From: an uncultured Rivibacter sp.
GTDB taxonomy: Bacteria > Pseudomonadota > Gammaproteobacteria > Burkholderiales > Burkholderiaceae
Reading direction: 5' to 3'
DNA length: 22,455 nucleotides
Assembly (NCBI GenBank): GCA_946480925.1
Contig: CAMLLU010000082.1
Location: forward strand, 1 to 22,455
Numbering within the stretch: position 1 is the first letter of the stretch; every line of letters begins with the position of its first letter. Shown in pieces: positions 9,462 to 16,661 of the stretch. Made by a program: the position numbers and the translations under genes. The notes under the pieces are model-generated. The model had not been told where the DNA came from. It searched no databases and saw only the letters and a list, made by a program, of their open reading frames with translations.

Positions 9462-10622
9462 TCAGCGCGACACCCGCTGGTACACGCCAGGACGGCCGGG
9501 CTTGCTGAGCACCCATTGCCACAGCTGCAGGTCGCGCGCGCGGAAGGCGCCGGCGCACGAGAGCAGGTAGTAGCGCCACATGCGTCGAAAGCGCGGGCCC
9601 AGCACGCCCGCAAAGCGCGGCCATGCCGCTTCGACGTTTGCATGCCAGGCCATCAGCGTGCGGTCGTAGTCGGCGCCGAAGTTGTGCAGGTCTTCCGCGA
9701 CGAACCTGCCTTCGCACGCGAGGCCGATGTCGGTGATGGTCGGGATCTCGCCGTTGGGAAAGATGTAGCGGTCGATCCACGGGTCGGTGCCGTGGCTGAA
9801 TTCGTTGCCGCCGATGGTGTGCAGCAGGAACAGGCCGTCGTCCGCCAGGCAACGCTCGGCCACGCGCATGTAGGTCTCGTGGTTCTTGTGACCCACGTGC
9901 TCGAACATGCCCAGGCTCACGATGCGGTCGAAGCGGCCTTCGAGGTCGCGGTAGTCGGCCAGCTGCACCTGTACCGGCAGGCCTGCGCAGCGCTCCCGCA
10001 CGAATGACGCCTGCTCGGCCGAGATGGTGACGCCCGTGCAGTGCACGCCGTAGCGTTCTGCAGCGAACTGCATGAAGCTGCCCCAGCCGCAGCCGATGTC
10101 GAGCACGCGCATGCCGGGTTCGAGCTCGAGCTTGCGGCACACCAGGTCGAGCTTGTGCTCCTGTGCTTCATTGAGCGTGCGGCAGCCTTCCCAGAAGGCG
10201 CAGGTGTAGGTCATGCGCTCGTCGAGCATGGCCGCATAGAACTCGTTGCCGAGGTCGTAGTGCGCCCGGCCCACCTGCCATGCTCGCCGCGCCGTCTGCA
10301 GGTTGAACAGCTTCGCCCGCAGGTGGTGGAAGAAGGTCGACCAGGTGCGCAGTTCCTTGTCGAGCCGGGCGCGCAGCAGGCGGTCGAACAGCTGGTCGAG
10401 GCGATCGCATTCCCAGTGGCCGTCCATGTAGGCCTCGCCGAGGCCCAGGCTGCCCAGCGCCAGCACGCGTGCCGGCACGCTGGGGTCGCGCAGGCGGATG
10501 TCCCACGGACGGTCGCCGCCCAGGCGCACATCGGCCTTGGCCAGCAGCGCCTCGACGTGGCGCGTCGCGGCGTCCCGACCCTGCTTCCCGCGGCGCGGGG
10601 TGAGTTCTTCTGTGTATTCCAT
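9462..10622 (-). CDS. cfa: Cyclopropane-fatty-acyl-phospholipid synthase
   Basis: The enzyme adds a methylene group from S-adenosylmethionine to double bonds of membrane phospholipid acyl chains, a response to acid and stationary phase. With the ATG at 10622 it has 386 residues, close to E. coli Cfa (382). The SAM site VLDIGCGWGSF, the active-site region MTYTCAFWEG with its cysteine, SLGMFEHVGHKN with its glutamate, and LLHTIGGNEF are all present. The N-terminal lipid-binding part (DIRLRDPSVPARVLALGSLGLGEAYMDG) is typical. The frame runs further upstream to 10733, but the MEYTEE start fits family length. It is divergent from the 129-aa gene across a 207-base gap. Confidence 0.95.
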   Translation of the reverse strand: MEYTEELTPRRGKQGRDAATRHVEALLAKADVRLGGDRPWDIRLRDPSVPARVLALGSLGLGEAYMDGHWECDRLDQLFDRLLRARLDKELRTWSTFFHHLRAKLFNLQTARRAWQVGRAHYDLGNEFYAAMLDERMTYTCAFWEGCRTLNEAQEHKLDLVCRKLELEPGMRVLDIGCGWGSFMQFAAERYGVHCTGVTISAEQASFVRERCAGLPVQVQLADYRDLEGRFDRIVSLGMFEHVGHKNHETYMRVAERCLADDGLFLLHTIGGNEFSHGTDPWIDRYIFPNGEIPTITDIGLACEGRFVAEDLHNFGADYDRTLMAWHANVEAAWPRFAGVLGPRFRRMWRYYLLSCAGAFRARDLQLWQWVLSKPGRPGVYQRVSR

Positions 10623-10706
10623 GGGCGCCACAGAATAGCTATCGGCATTGCGCTCGCCATGAAAGATGGCAATTCGAGCCATAGGCGAGCGGCGCGAACC
10701 GGGCAC

Positions 10707-10731
10707 TTCGCATCGGGCCTCCGCGCTTCGC
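10707..10731 (+). promoter_or_regulatory. Perfect PIP/hrpII box: TTCGC-N15-TTCGC
   Basis: ttcgc at 10707-10711 and ttcgc at 10727-10731 are separated by exactly 15 bases in the cfa/129-aa divergent gap. The box points at the plus-strand operon starting at 10830. A GACACT element begins at 10763, 31 bases downstream. It matches the expected -10 position and the A and T of YANNNT, but not its first base. Confidence 0.62.
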
Positions 10732-10829
10732 ATGCCGGCACTGCGGCAAGGCCGCGGCTTTCGACACTGGCGGCGAACCAGGCGTCTTCACGACGCCGCC
10801 CATACCGCCATCACTGCCGAGACAAAGCC

Positions 10830-11219
10830 ATGTTCGAAACCCGCGCTTCACGCCATGCCGAGTCGGTGCTCGATGCACTGCTGCAGTTCATGCAGGACCC
10901 GCGCGTGCGCATCCAGACCCCCTCGGGTGCCTCGATGCTGCCGGCACGCGGCCTGTTCGCCGACGGCAGTGCCGTCCTGGCACCGGGCCTCGACGAGTGC
11001 AGCCCGCGCCGCGCCGCCACCGTGATCTCCACCGGCGTGCGCGAAGGCTGGGAGGGGCGCTGGTGCCTCGTGAGCTACCGCAGCGACCGCGTGCGCGCCC
11101 TCGTGCGTGAAGAAGACCTGCTGGATGCCTCTGACGAGGACGACGGTTTCGGCGGCCTCGTTCGTGCCGGCGCCCGCGGCTTCGCGGTGCCTGCGCCGGT
11201 GATGGTGCAGCTGCCCTAG
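10830..11219 (+). CDS. Unrecognised 129-aa protein behind a PIP box
   Basis: A small soluble-looking protein without signal peptide or membrane segment. The N-terminal 25 residues (MFETRASRHAESVLDALLQF) look helical. The middle (RIQTPSGASMLPARGLF, then GSAVLAPGLDE and WCLVSYRSDRVRALV) looks like short beta strands. An acidic DASDEDDGFG stretch and a hydrophobic tail follow. I recognise no family. A perfect PIP box lies 98 bases upstream. It could be a small effector, a chaperone-like helper or simply the first gene of a co-regulated operon; the acidic stretch alone does not decide. The ribosome binding site is weak (gaga). The hemerythrin-like gene starts 35 bases after its stop. Confidence 0.62.
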   Translation: MFETRASRHAESVLDALLQFMQDPRVRIQTPSGASMLPARGLFADGSAVLAPGLDECSPRRAATVISTGVREGWEGRWCLVSYRSDRVRALVREEDLLDASDEDDGFGGLVRAGARGFAVPAPVMVQLP

Positions 11220-11254
11220 TTTTGTTGTCGCAACCGCAGGCAAGGAGCTTCACG

Positions 11255-11905
11255 ATGAACGTGCTGGACCTCATCCATCGCGAGCTGGACCGCATCACCG
11301 GCGACTTTCGCGCCTATGCCGCGCTGCCGGCCGACGACGAGCGGCGCGCGCTGCGCGGCCTGGCGCTCGGCGGGCGCATCACTGCCTACCTGCATGCCGA
11401 AGAGCGCGTGCTGTACCCCACGCTGATCGCCGTGGCCTTCGAGTTGCGGCCGGCCGTGCTGGCGCACCAGCGGCGGCTGAAGCGGCGCACGAGCGACGCA
11501 CTGGGCCGGCTGCGCAACGGTGACGCATTGGGCCATGCCGCCATGCTCAAGCTCGAGCAGGAAATGCTGCGCTACTCGCGCTGCCACCAGCTCGAGCTGC
11601 TGCCGCGCCTGCACAGCATGCTCGGAGAGCGCGAGCTGCGGCTGCTGGGCGGCGAGATGCTGCTCACGCTGGCAGCGCATCGCATGCCCGAAGGCTGGAA
11701 GCCGTTGCCGGCCACGGAGGTGCCTGCCTGGGTCCAGCCCCAGTCGCCCTCGCGGGTGCAACCGCAACCGGCCCGCGAGCGCAGGGGCTTCACGCTCGAC
11801 GTGGACCACCTGCCGCTGTTGTGCGACGTGGTCGAAACCGATGAGCGGCCGATGCCACGTCGCCCCGCCGTGGCTGCTGGTGCAGGTGTGGCATGCACGG
11901 CCTGA
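11255..11905 (+). CDS. Hemerythrin HHE-like domain protein
   Basis: Residues 1-145 of 216 form a helical bundle with histidine and glutamate spacing of hemerythrin-type domains. His8 is in LIHRELDR, His47/Glu50 in YLHAEERVLYP, His71 in LAHQRRL, and His111/Glu114 in CHQLELLPRL. Such domains bind a di-iron centre and sense or carry oxygen, nitric oxide or iron. The exact ligands here are tentative. The last 70 residues are Pro/Arg-rich and probably flexible. aaggag lies 7 bases before the ATG at 11255. It overlaps the following lipoprotein gene by 13 bases, so the two are co-translated. The PIP box at 10707 may control the whole unit. Confidence 0.75.
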   Translation: MNVLDLIHRELDRITGDFRAYAALPADDERRALRGLALGGRITAYLHAEERVLYPTLIAVAFELRPAVLAHQRRLKRRTSDALGRLRNGDALGHAAMLKLEQEMLRYSRCHQLELLPRLHSMLGERELRLLGGEMLLTLAAHRMPEGWKPLPATEVPAWVQPQSPSRVQPQPARERRGFTLDVDHLPLLCDVVETDERPMPRRPAVAAGAGVACTA

Positions 11906-12525
11906 CGATCACCCACCGCAGCTGGCGCACGTGCTGCGCGCTGCTGGTGTGCATGTTGTGGCTGGCCGGCTGCGCGAGCCTGCGACCGCGGCAGCCCGAC
12001 GCCGTGCCTGCCGGCGAGTCCGCTGCCGCCAAGGCGGCACCGCCGGCCAACTACGCACCGCCGCCGCGCCTCGACGTGGTGGACGGCAACGCCTGGACCG
12101 CCGCGCTGGCCGTCGTCACGCGCGAGCTGCAGCAGGCGGCGCTTTCCAACGGCGAGGTCGAGGTCATGCGCACGGCAGACAACCGGCTGCGGGTGCGCAT
12201 CGATGTGTCCGATGCATTCGACCGCCGCGGCGACGCGCTGCAGTCCGACTTTCGACGCTTTGCCGAAGACATGGCCGAGATCCTGTCGCCGTACCCATCG
12301 GTGCAGGTGCAAGTGGTGGGCTACAGCCGGGCCCCGCAGGCCACTGCAACGCGGCAGGCGCTCGGCTGGGCGCGCTCGGGGCTGCGCGTGCTGGCAACGC
12401 ATGGCGTGGGCGCCGAACGCTTGACGGCGCGTGCACGCACGGGTGCCGACGCCGAGCCGGGCAACGTGATGCCCACGCCGGGTCGCTGCATCGAGTTCCT
12501 GCTGTCCGATCCGGTGGTGCGCTGA
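11893..12525 (+). CDS. OmpA-like lipoprotein
   Basis: The 210-residue product has a lipoprotein signal peptide with lipobox LAGC (Cys at about residue 27), so it should be membrane-anchored. A Pro/Ala-rich spacer follows. The C-terminal half resembles an OmpA-type peptidoglycan-binding domain (PSVQVQVVGYS, WARSGLRVLATHGV, GAERLTARARTGADAEP, then a terminal IEFLLSD strand). The usual GHTD aspartate is missing (GYSR instead), so peptidoglycan binding may be weak. The start overlaps the end of the hemerythrin-like gene by 13 bases. It converges on the hydroxylase-like gene with a 25-base gap. Confidence 0.8.
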   Translation: MHGLTITHRSWRTCCALLVCMLWLAGCASLRPRQPDAVPAGESAAAKAAPPANYAPPPRLDVVDGNAWTAALAVVTRELQQAALSNGEVEVMRTADNRLRVRIDVSDAFDRRGDALQSDFRRFAEDMAEILSPYPSVQVQVVGYSRAPQATATRQALGWARSGLRVLATHGVGAERLTARARTGADAEPGNVMPTPGRCIEFLLSDPVVR

Positions 12526-12550
12526 AGCGCCGTCGCCGTGTGAACGACCG

Positions 12551-13366
12551 TCAGCGGTGGCCGCGCCGCAAGCGCGGGCCGCGCGTGACCGGTGTCGGCA
12601 TGTCGGCCGCTGCGGCGCGCGGCAACGTCGTGATGAGCTGCTCGAACGAATCGATGGTGCAGCAGGCCTCGAGGCCGATGCAGCACCCGTCGTGCATGAG
12701 GAAGCCGCTGGCCCGGCCCGGCAGCGCCGCGGGCGTGACGCCCGGTTGTGCGGCAGGGCCCGCGAGTTCGCCGGTCGCTTCGCACAGCAGCGCGGCGCCG
12801 TACATGCGCAGCCCGCGAGCGGTGCGCACGAGCCCGTGCTCGGTGGTGCGCCGGTAGTGCTGCAGATACAGCGGCGCGGCCGCAGCGCCGGCCGTGCAGG
12901 CGGCCTGGCCGAGCAGCTGCAGGTAGTCGGCGAACACTGGCTGCACCAGCATCGGCACGCGGCCGAACAGGTGGTGGAAGAGGTCGGTGCTGACGTCGCC
13001 GCGCGGCGCGAGGCCGTTGCCGATGAGGGTGGAACGCACCGGGAACCTGCGGCACGCGAGGGACGAGAAGAACTTCAGCGGGTCGATGGGCTCGTGCTGC
13101 GCGACCAGTTCCCACGAGGTGGCCGCCTGCAGGCGTGTGCTGAGCTGCGTCACGTCGGGGAACTCATCTCCGTGCAGGCCCAGCACCCACATGCCCTTCA
13201 TGTAGTCGCTGCAGGCCCAGCGCTCCAGCACCTTCATCTGGCGTGCATGCAGCGACTTCCACACCACGCGGTCTTCGAGGCGGTAGGGCAACCGAGCGAG
13301 TTCATGCCGGCCCGTCCACGGTTGTCGCGGCGCACGCCGCGCTTGGGCGATCGTTGCCTGGTTCAT
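12551..13366 (-). CDS. Aberrant phenylalanine-4-hydroxylase homologue lacking an iron ligand
   Basis: The protein aligns with bacterial phenylalanine hydroxylase along most of its length: DEFPDVTQLSTRLQAATSW, CRRFPV, DLFHHLFGRVPML, QPVFADYL, TEHGLV, GLRMYGAALL and a terminal IDSFEQL. The enzyme normally holds iron through H-x4-H and a glutamate. Here the first histidine (His131) and glutamate (Glu176) are kept, but the second histidine is Arg136 (codon CGC at 12959-12961). The EPD before the motif and the aromatic residues before the glutamate have also changed. It probably cannot do the normal hydroxylation. Length, 271 aa, is slightly short. It follows phhB, whose product recycles the hydroxylase cofactor, so the pairing survives. 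A new role or a decaying gene are both possible. Confidence 0.82.
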   Translation of the reverse strand: MNQATIAQARRAPRQPWTGRHELARLPYRLEDRVVWKSLHARQMKVLERWACSDYMKGMWVLGLHGDEFPDVTQLSTRLQAATSWELVAQHEPIDPLKFFSSLACRRFPVRSTLIGNGLAPRGDVSTDLFHHLFGRVPMLVQPVFADYLQLLGQAACTAGAAAAPLYLQHYRRTTEHGLVRTARGLRMYGAALLCEATGELAGPAAQPGVTPAALPGRASGFLMHDGCCIGLEACCTIDSFEQLITTLPRAAAADMPTPVTRGPRLRRGHR

Positions 13367-13387
13367 GCTCTTGGGGCTCGCTGCCGT

Positions 13388-13720
13388 TCAGGCGCCCATG
13401 CACGCCGAAGCAAAGCGGTCGATGTGGCCGGCCATGCGCACGTCGAGCATCGACAGGCCACCCGCGTCGTGGGTGGTGAGCACGACTTCCACGCGGTTCC
13501 ACACGTTGCTCCACTCCGGGTGGTGGTTCATGCGCTCGGCCTCGAGGGCCACGCGATTCATGAAGCCCCATGCGGCGTTGAAGTCGGTGAAAACGAAGCT
13601 CTTGCAGATCGCGTCACGCGAAGAGTGCAGGCTCCAGCCCGGCAGCTGCGGGAGCAGCTGGCTGCGCTGCTCGGCGCTCAGCGGTGCGGGGGGTGTAATG
13701 GGTGTGAGGGGTGTGCTCAT
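13388..13720 (-). CDS. phhB: Pterin-4a-carbinolamine dehydratase
   Basis: This 110-residue protein carries the family core ERMNHHPEW, NRVEVVLTTHDAGG and the closing LDVRMA segment. The enzyme dehydrates the 4a-hydroxy-pterin made by aromatic amino acid hydroxylases so the cofactor can be re-reduced. The N-terminal 20 residues are Pro/Thr-rich and extra. It starts 12 bases after the rutE-like gene and is followed 21 bases later by the hydroxylase homologue, all on one strand and presumably in one transcript. The catalytic histidines are intact, unlike the iron site of its usual partner. Confidence 0.92.
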   Translation of the reverse strand: MSTPLTPITPPAPLSAEQRSQLLPQLPGWSLHSSRDAICKSFVFTDFNAAWGFMNRVALEAERMNHHPEWSNVWNRVEVVLTTHDAGGLSMLDVRMAGHIDRFASACMGA

Positions 13721-13732
13721 CGGCCGCTCCCA

Positions 13733-14326
13733 TCACACGATGCGGCAGGCCGCGTCGAACGGCAGCCGTGGGCCGCGGGGGAACAGGCCGCTCGCGTCGC
13801 CATGGCCCAGGTTGCAGATGAAGTTGGTCTTCACCGCAGTGCCGGCGAAGTACAGCGCGTCCACCGCCGCGGCGTCGAAGCCGGACATCGGCCCGCAGTC
13901 GAGGCCCAGCGAGCGTGCGGCCATGATGAAGTAGCCGCCCTGCAGGCTGCCGTTGCGAAAGGCCGTGTTGCGCGCCGCTTCCGGGTCGGCGAACCAGCTC
14001 TTCGCATCGGGTGCGTGCGCAAAGAGCCGCGGCAGGTGCTCGGCAAAGGCCAGGTCGTAGCCGATGACGGCCGTCACTGGCGCGTTGCGCGTCTTCTCGC
14101 GGTTGCCCTCGTTGAGCGCGGGCAGCAGGCGCTGCTTTTCTTGCGCGCTGGCCACGAAGACGATGCGCGCGGGGCAGCAGTTCGCCGAGGTCGGGCCCAT
14201 GCTGGTGAGCAGGTACAGGCGCTGCAGCAGCGTGTCAGGCACGGGCTTGTCCTGCCAGGTGTTGAAGGTGCGCGCCTGCAGGAAGAGCTGGTCGAGCGCG
14301 GCGTCGGCAAGAGGAGCAGAACTCAT
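13733..14326 (-). CDS. rutE: RutE/HadB-type nitroreductase (malonic semialdehyde reductase family)
   Basis: The 197-residue protein tracks E. coli RutE along its whole length: [77 protein letters not shown] and the terminal RLPFDAAC. Members use FMN and NAD(P)H; RutE reduces malonic semialdehyde in pyrimidine breakdown. No other rut gene is nearby, so its substrate here may differ. It is the first gene of a unit with phhB and the hydroxylase homologue. A 12-bp inverted repeat lies 42 bases upstream. Confidence 0.9.
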   Translation of the reverse strand: MSSAPLADAALDQLFLQARTFNTWQDKPVPDTLLQRLYLLTSMGPTSANCCPARIVFVASAQEKQRLLPALNEGNREKTRNAPVTAVIGYDLAFAEHLPRLFAHAPDAKSWFADPEAARNTAFRNGSLQGGYFIMAARSLGLDCGPMSGFDAAAVDALYFAGTAVKTNFICNLGHGDASGLFPRGPRLPFDAACRIV

Positions 14327-14367
14327 GGGTGGAAGGTCGGTGGTGGAAGGGCGTGGGCTGGGAAGGT

Positions 14368-14409
14368 GTGAACGAATCCACCATGCCCGCTCAGGCCGGA
14401 TTCATTCAC
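14368..14409. promoter_or_regulatory. 12-bp inverted repeat upstream of rutE
   Basis: gtgaacgaatcc (14368-14379) and ggattcattcac (14398-14409) are inverted copies differing at one position, with an 18-base spacer. The site lies 42-83 bases before the rutE start. It could be an operator for a dimeric repressor or a leader stem-loop. The rest of the 364-base gap (14327-14690) holds the pectate lyase 3' hairpin and no convincing gene or -10/-35 pair. Confidence 0.45.
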
Positions 14410-14623
14410 TCCTTCTGACTCCTCGCTGCAGGCGCGCAGGGTTCTGCACTTGCGCCTTCGGAGGTCTTGCGTTGCGCACGGTGACTTGCGCGGCGTCAAG
14501 ACTGTAGGAGCGAGGCCCCGCAACTTTCCGGCGAGTTGGCGCGAGCCGTGGGGGCTCGGCGCAGGAATCCTGCAATGCTCAGGGTTCTTGCTGTCGCGGC
14601 GCATGGCACACCGCGGTGGCGGG

Positions 14624-14652
14624 GCCGCCGGTCAGGCTGTGCGACCGGCGGC
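14624..14652. terminator. 10-bp hairpin after the pectate lyase gene
   Basis: gccgccggtc and gaccggcggc form a perfect 10-bp stem with a 9-base loop, 38 bases beyond the pectate lyase stop codon. There is no T tract. It is the best terminator candidate for that gene. Confidence 0.5.
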
Positions 14653-14690
14653 TGCCTCGTTGAGGCGAGGCGAGAGGGCCAAGAGGCTGG

Positions 14691-16397
14691 TCAGTAGCCG
14701 ACGGTGTCGGTGTACTTGAACAGCTGCGTGCCGTAGGGGCCGCCCCATTGGTAGCCGTAGCGGCGCTCCGGCTCGATCTCCATGATGTTGTACTTCTTGC
14801 CCGTGCCCGGCGGGTCGTCGGTGGGCAGCCGGCCGCTGAAGAAGCCGACGTCGGCGTCCACGTCGTAGAAGCGGTACCACATGGTGCTGCCGGCCTTGGG
14901 CGTGATGGGGTTGTAGCTGTCGTTCGTGTTGCCCGCGGGGCGCGACACGTAGGCCGTGTCGTCCACGCGCACGGCACTGCTGCGGTACCACGCGATGGCC
15001 GCCTTCACCGCGGCCTTGATCTGCGGCGTCTGCGGCCGCGTCATCAGGAAGGCCACGATGAGCACCGACTCCTTGCCGCTCTTGGACGCCAGCTCGAACG
15101 AGCGCGCACCGCGCGGCGAATGGTCCACCGGGTCGTGCTGCGCGCACCACACCGTCTTCACGCCCTGCTGCACGATCTGCGCCTTCAGGATGAAGTCCAC
15201 GCCCTTGTCGATGGCAGCGGCGAGCCGGCTGCGCTGCTCTGCGGTGAACACGTCGCCATCGAACGGCGCCTTGCGCTGTGCTGCGTGGTCGAGCGCGATC
15301 ATCACGCGCACCATCGCGTCGTCGTTGAAGGTCACGTAGTTCGAGTAGGTGACCTTGCCCGTGCGCGCCGGGTAGACCTGCGGCCAGCCGCCGCTGGCGT
15401 ATTGCATGTTGAGCAGGAAGTCGAGCGCCTTGCGCGCGGCGTCGCGGTACTTCGCTTCACCCGAGCGCCGGTACACGTCGGCCAGGAACAGGAGCTCGGT
15501 CACCGTGGCGTCGTTGTCGATGGTGCCCAGCTCCACGCCGTTGGCACCGAACCAGCCCGAGCGCTCGGCCTTGCCGTCCCATGGCGACTTGTAGACGCCC
15601 ACGGCGTTCTTGTAGAAGCCGCCGTGCGGCATCTGCCACGTGATCATGTTGCCGGCCAGCACCTTGTCGGCGGCCAGCTTCGCTGACTCCGTGGACGCCT
15701 TGCTGAGCCAGGCGGTGTAGGTGTTGAGCTCGGCATACACCGGGTTGCCGGTCTGCGACAGCATCTCGCCCTCCGGGGTTGGCGTCGGGGCCGGTGCGGG
15801 CGTGGGGGCGGGTGTTGGCGCAGGCGTCGGCACGGGCGTGGGGGCTGGCGTAGAGACCGGCGTGGGTGTGGGGACCTTCGTGGGCGTGGGTGCCTTGGTC
15901 GGCGTGGGTACCGGCGTGGCCACGGGCACCGGCGTGGGTGTGGCCACGGGTGTGGGCGCAGGCGTCGGGACCGGCGTAGGCGTGGGAACCTTCGTGGGCG
16001 TGGGTGCCTTGGTTGGCGTGGGCACCGGCGTGGCCACGGGGACCGGCGTGTGCGTTGGCGCTGGTGTGGGCGTGGGTACTGGCGTGGGCACCGGTGTCGG
16101 AGCCGGCGATGGGGTTGGCGCGGGCGTCACCGTGGGCCTGGGCGTCGGCGCAGGAGTTGCCGCCGGCGTGGGGGCTGAAGTGGGTGCCCGGGTCGGCGAG
16201 GGGGCCGGGGTCAGCGTCGGCGTGGGAGAGGATCCTGCGCCTGGTTCCCAGGGGCTGCGTCCCGCGGTGTCGTCATTGCCGCCGCAAGCTGCCAGCGCAA
16301 CCGCCAGGGACAGGACCAGCAGCTTCGCGGTGGGGTGTTGCGGCTTCGGCTGCACGGCGGCAGCCACTTCGATCTCGAAGGAAAGCATGGAATTCAT
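14691..16397 (-). CDS. Pectate lyase, polysaccharide lyase family 10, lipoprotein with Pro/Thr linker
   Basis: The 568-residue product begins with a lipoprotein-type signal (hydrophobic run ending ALAAC, Cys38) after an unusually long N-region. Residues about 55-208 are an almost pure Pro/Thr/Ala/Val linker. The catalytic part (about 215-568) matches family-10 pectate lyases: [51 protein letters not shown] (around residue 358), VWCAQHDP and [14 protein letters not shown]. These enzymes cleave de-esterified pectin by beta-elimination with calcium. The protein would be held at the cell surface with the catalytic domain extended. The ATG at 16397 lacks a good ribosome binding site; the in-frame ATG at 16388 is an alternative. 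No PIP box was found upstream. Confidence 0.9.
   Translation of the reverse strand: MNSMLSFEIEVAAAVQPKPQHPTAKLLVLSLAVALAACGGNDDTAGRSPWEPGAGSSPTPTLTPAPSPTRAPTSAPTPAATPAPTPRPTVTPAPTPSPAPTPVPTPVPTPTPAPTHTPVPVATPVPTPTKAPTPTKVPTPTPVPTPAPTPVATPTPVPVATPVPTPTKAPTPTKVPTPTPVSTPAPTPVPTPAPTPAPTPAPAPTPTPEGEMLSQTGNPVYAELNTYTAWLSKASTESAKLAADKVLAGNMITWQMPHGGFYKNAVGVYKSPWDGKAERSGWFGANGVELGTIDNDATVTELLFLADVYRRSGEAKYRDAARKALDFLLNMQYASGGWPQVYPARTGKVTYSNYVTFNDDAMVRVMIALDHAAQRKAPFDGDVFTAEQRSRLAAAIDKGVDFILKAQIVQQGVKTVWCAQHDPVDHSPRGARSFELASKSGKESVLIVAFLMTRPQTPQIKAAVKAAIAWYRSSAVRVDDTAYVSRPAGNTNDSYNPITPKAGSTMWYRFYDVDADVGFFSGRLPTDDPPGTGKKYNIMEIEPERRYGYQWGGPYGTQLFKYTDTVGY
15777..16230 (-). repeat. Pro/Thr linker repeats with a 114-bp tandem duplication
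   Basis: About 450 bases encode PTP-, APTP- and VPTP-type units, giving a strongly G/T-rich plus strand. Inside it a 38-residue unit (beginning [18 protein letters not shown]) occurs twice in tandem, with its DNA landmark accttcgtgggcgtgggtgc at 15874 and again at 15988. Such arrays change length easily by slipped pairing and are difficult to assemble. Confidence 0.75.
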
Positions 16398-16571
16398 GTG
16401 GGGTGGTCTGGGGCACGGCGTGCATGGCGTCGAAGGCCGCACTGCCGCCGCATGCGGGAGCACGCATGCTACGAAGAGGGGCCCCCGAGGTCCTGACGGA
16501 TCGATGACCAAAGTGGCAAGGATGGGTCACCACGAGCGGTGAGGCCTGGGTTCCGGCCGCAGCACGCCTGC

Positions 16572-16596
16572 TTCGGCCCGTCACGAATCGCTTCGC
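16572..16596 (+). promoter_or_regulatory. PIP/hrpII box: TTCGG-N15-TTCGC
   Basis: ttcgg at 16572-16576 and ttcgc at 16592-16596 are exactly 15 bases apart and fit TTCGB-N15-TTCGB. It lies 65 bases before the start of the 598-aa gene, in the same orientation. GAGACT begins at 16628, 31 bases downstream, in the -10 position with the A and T of YANNNT but G at the first base. Confidence 0.7.
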
Positions 16597-16661
16597 GCAA
16601 GGCCCCTGTCGATGCGAGCCTGCTCCGGAGACTCCAGGCCACCCACATCCAGGAGGTCTGC

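Noticed and set aside
12551..13366. A frameshifted or truncated pseudogene call for the phhA homologue
   Set aside because: The frame is uninterrupted with start and stop, near-normal length and conserved segments along the protein. The defect is in specific active-site residues, so it is listed as an intact but aberrant gene.
12557..14371. A 604-codon open frame on the plus strand
   Set aside because: It runs antisense through the phhA-like, phhB and rutE genes, all of which show family motifs on the minus strand.
15777..16230. A possible CRISPR-like or minisatellite array
   Set aside because: The repeats are in frame, of short variable units without spacers, and encode a normal Pro/Thr linker.
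15721..16542. A plus-strand frame encoding Val/Gly repeats
   Set aside because: It is the antisense of the Pro/Thr linker of the pectate lyase; its GVGxGV pattern is forced by the codons of the real gene.
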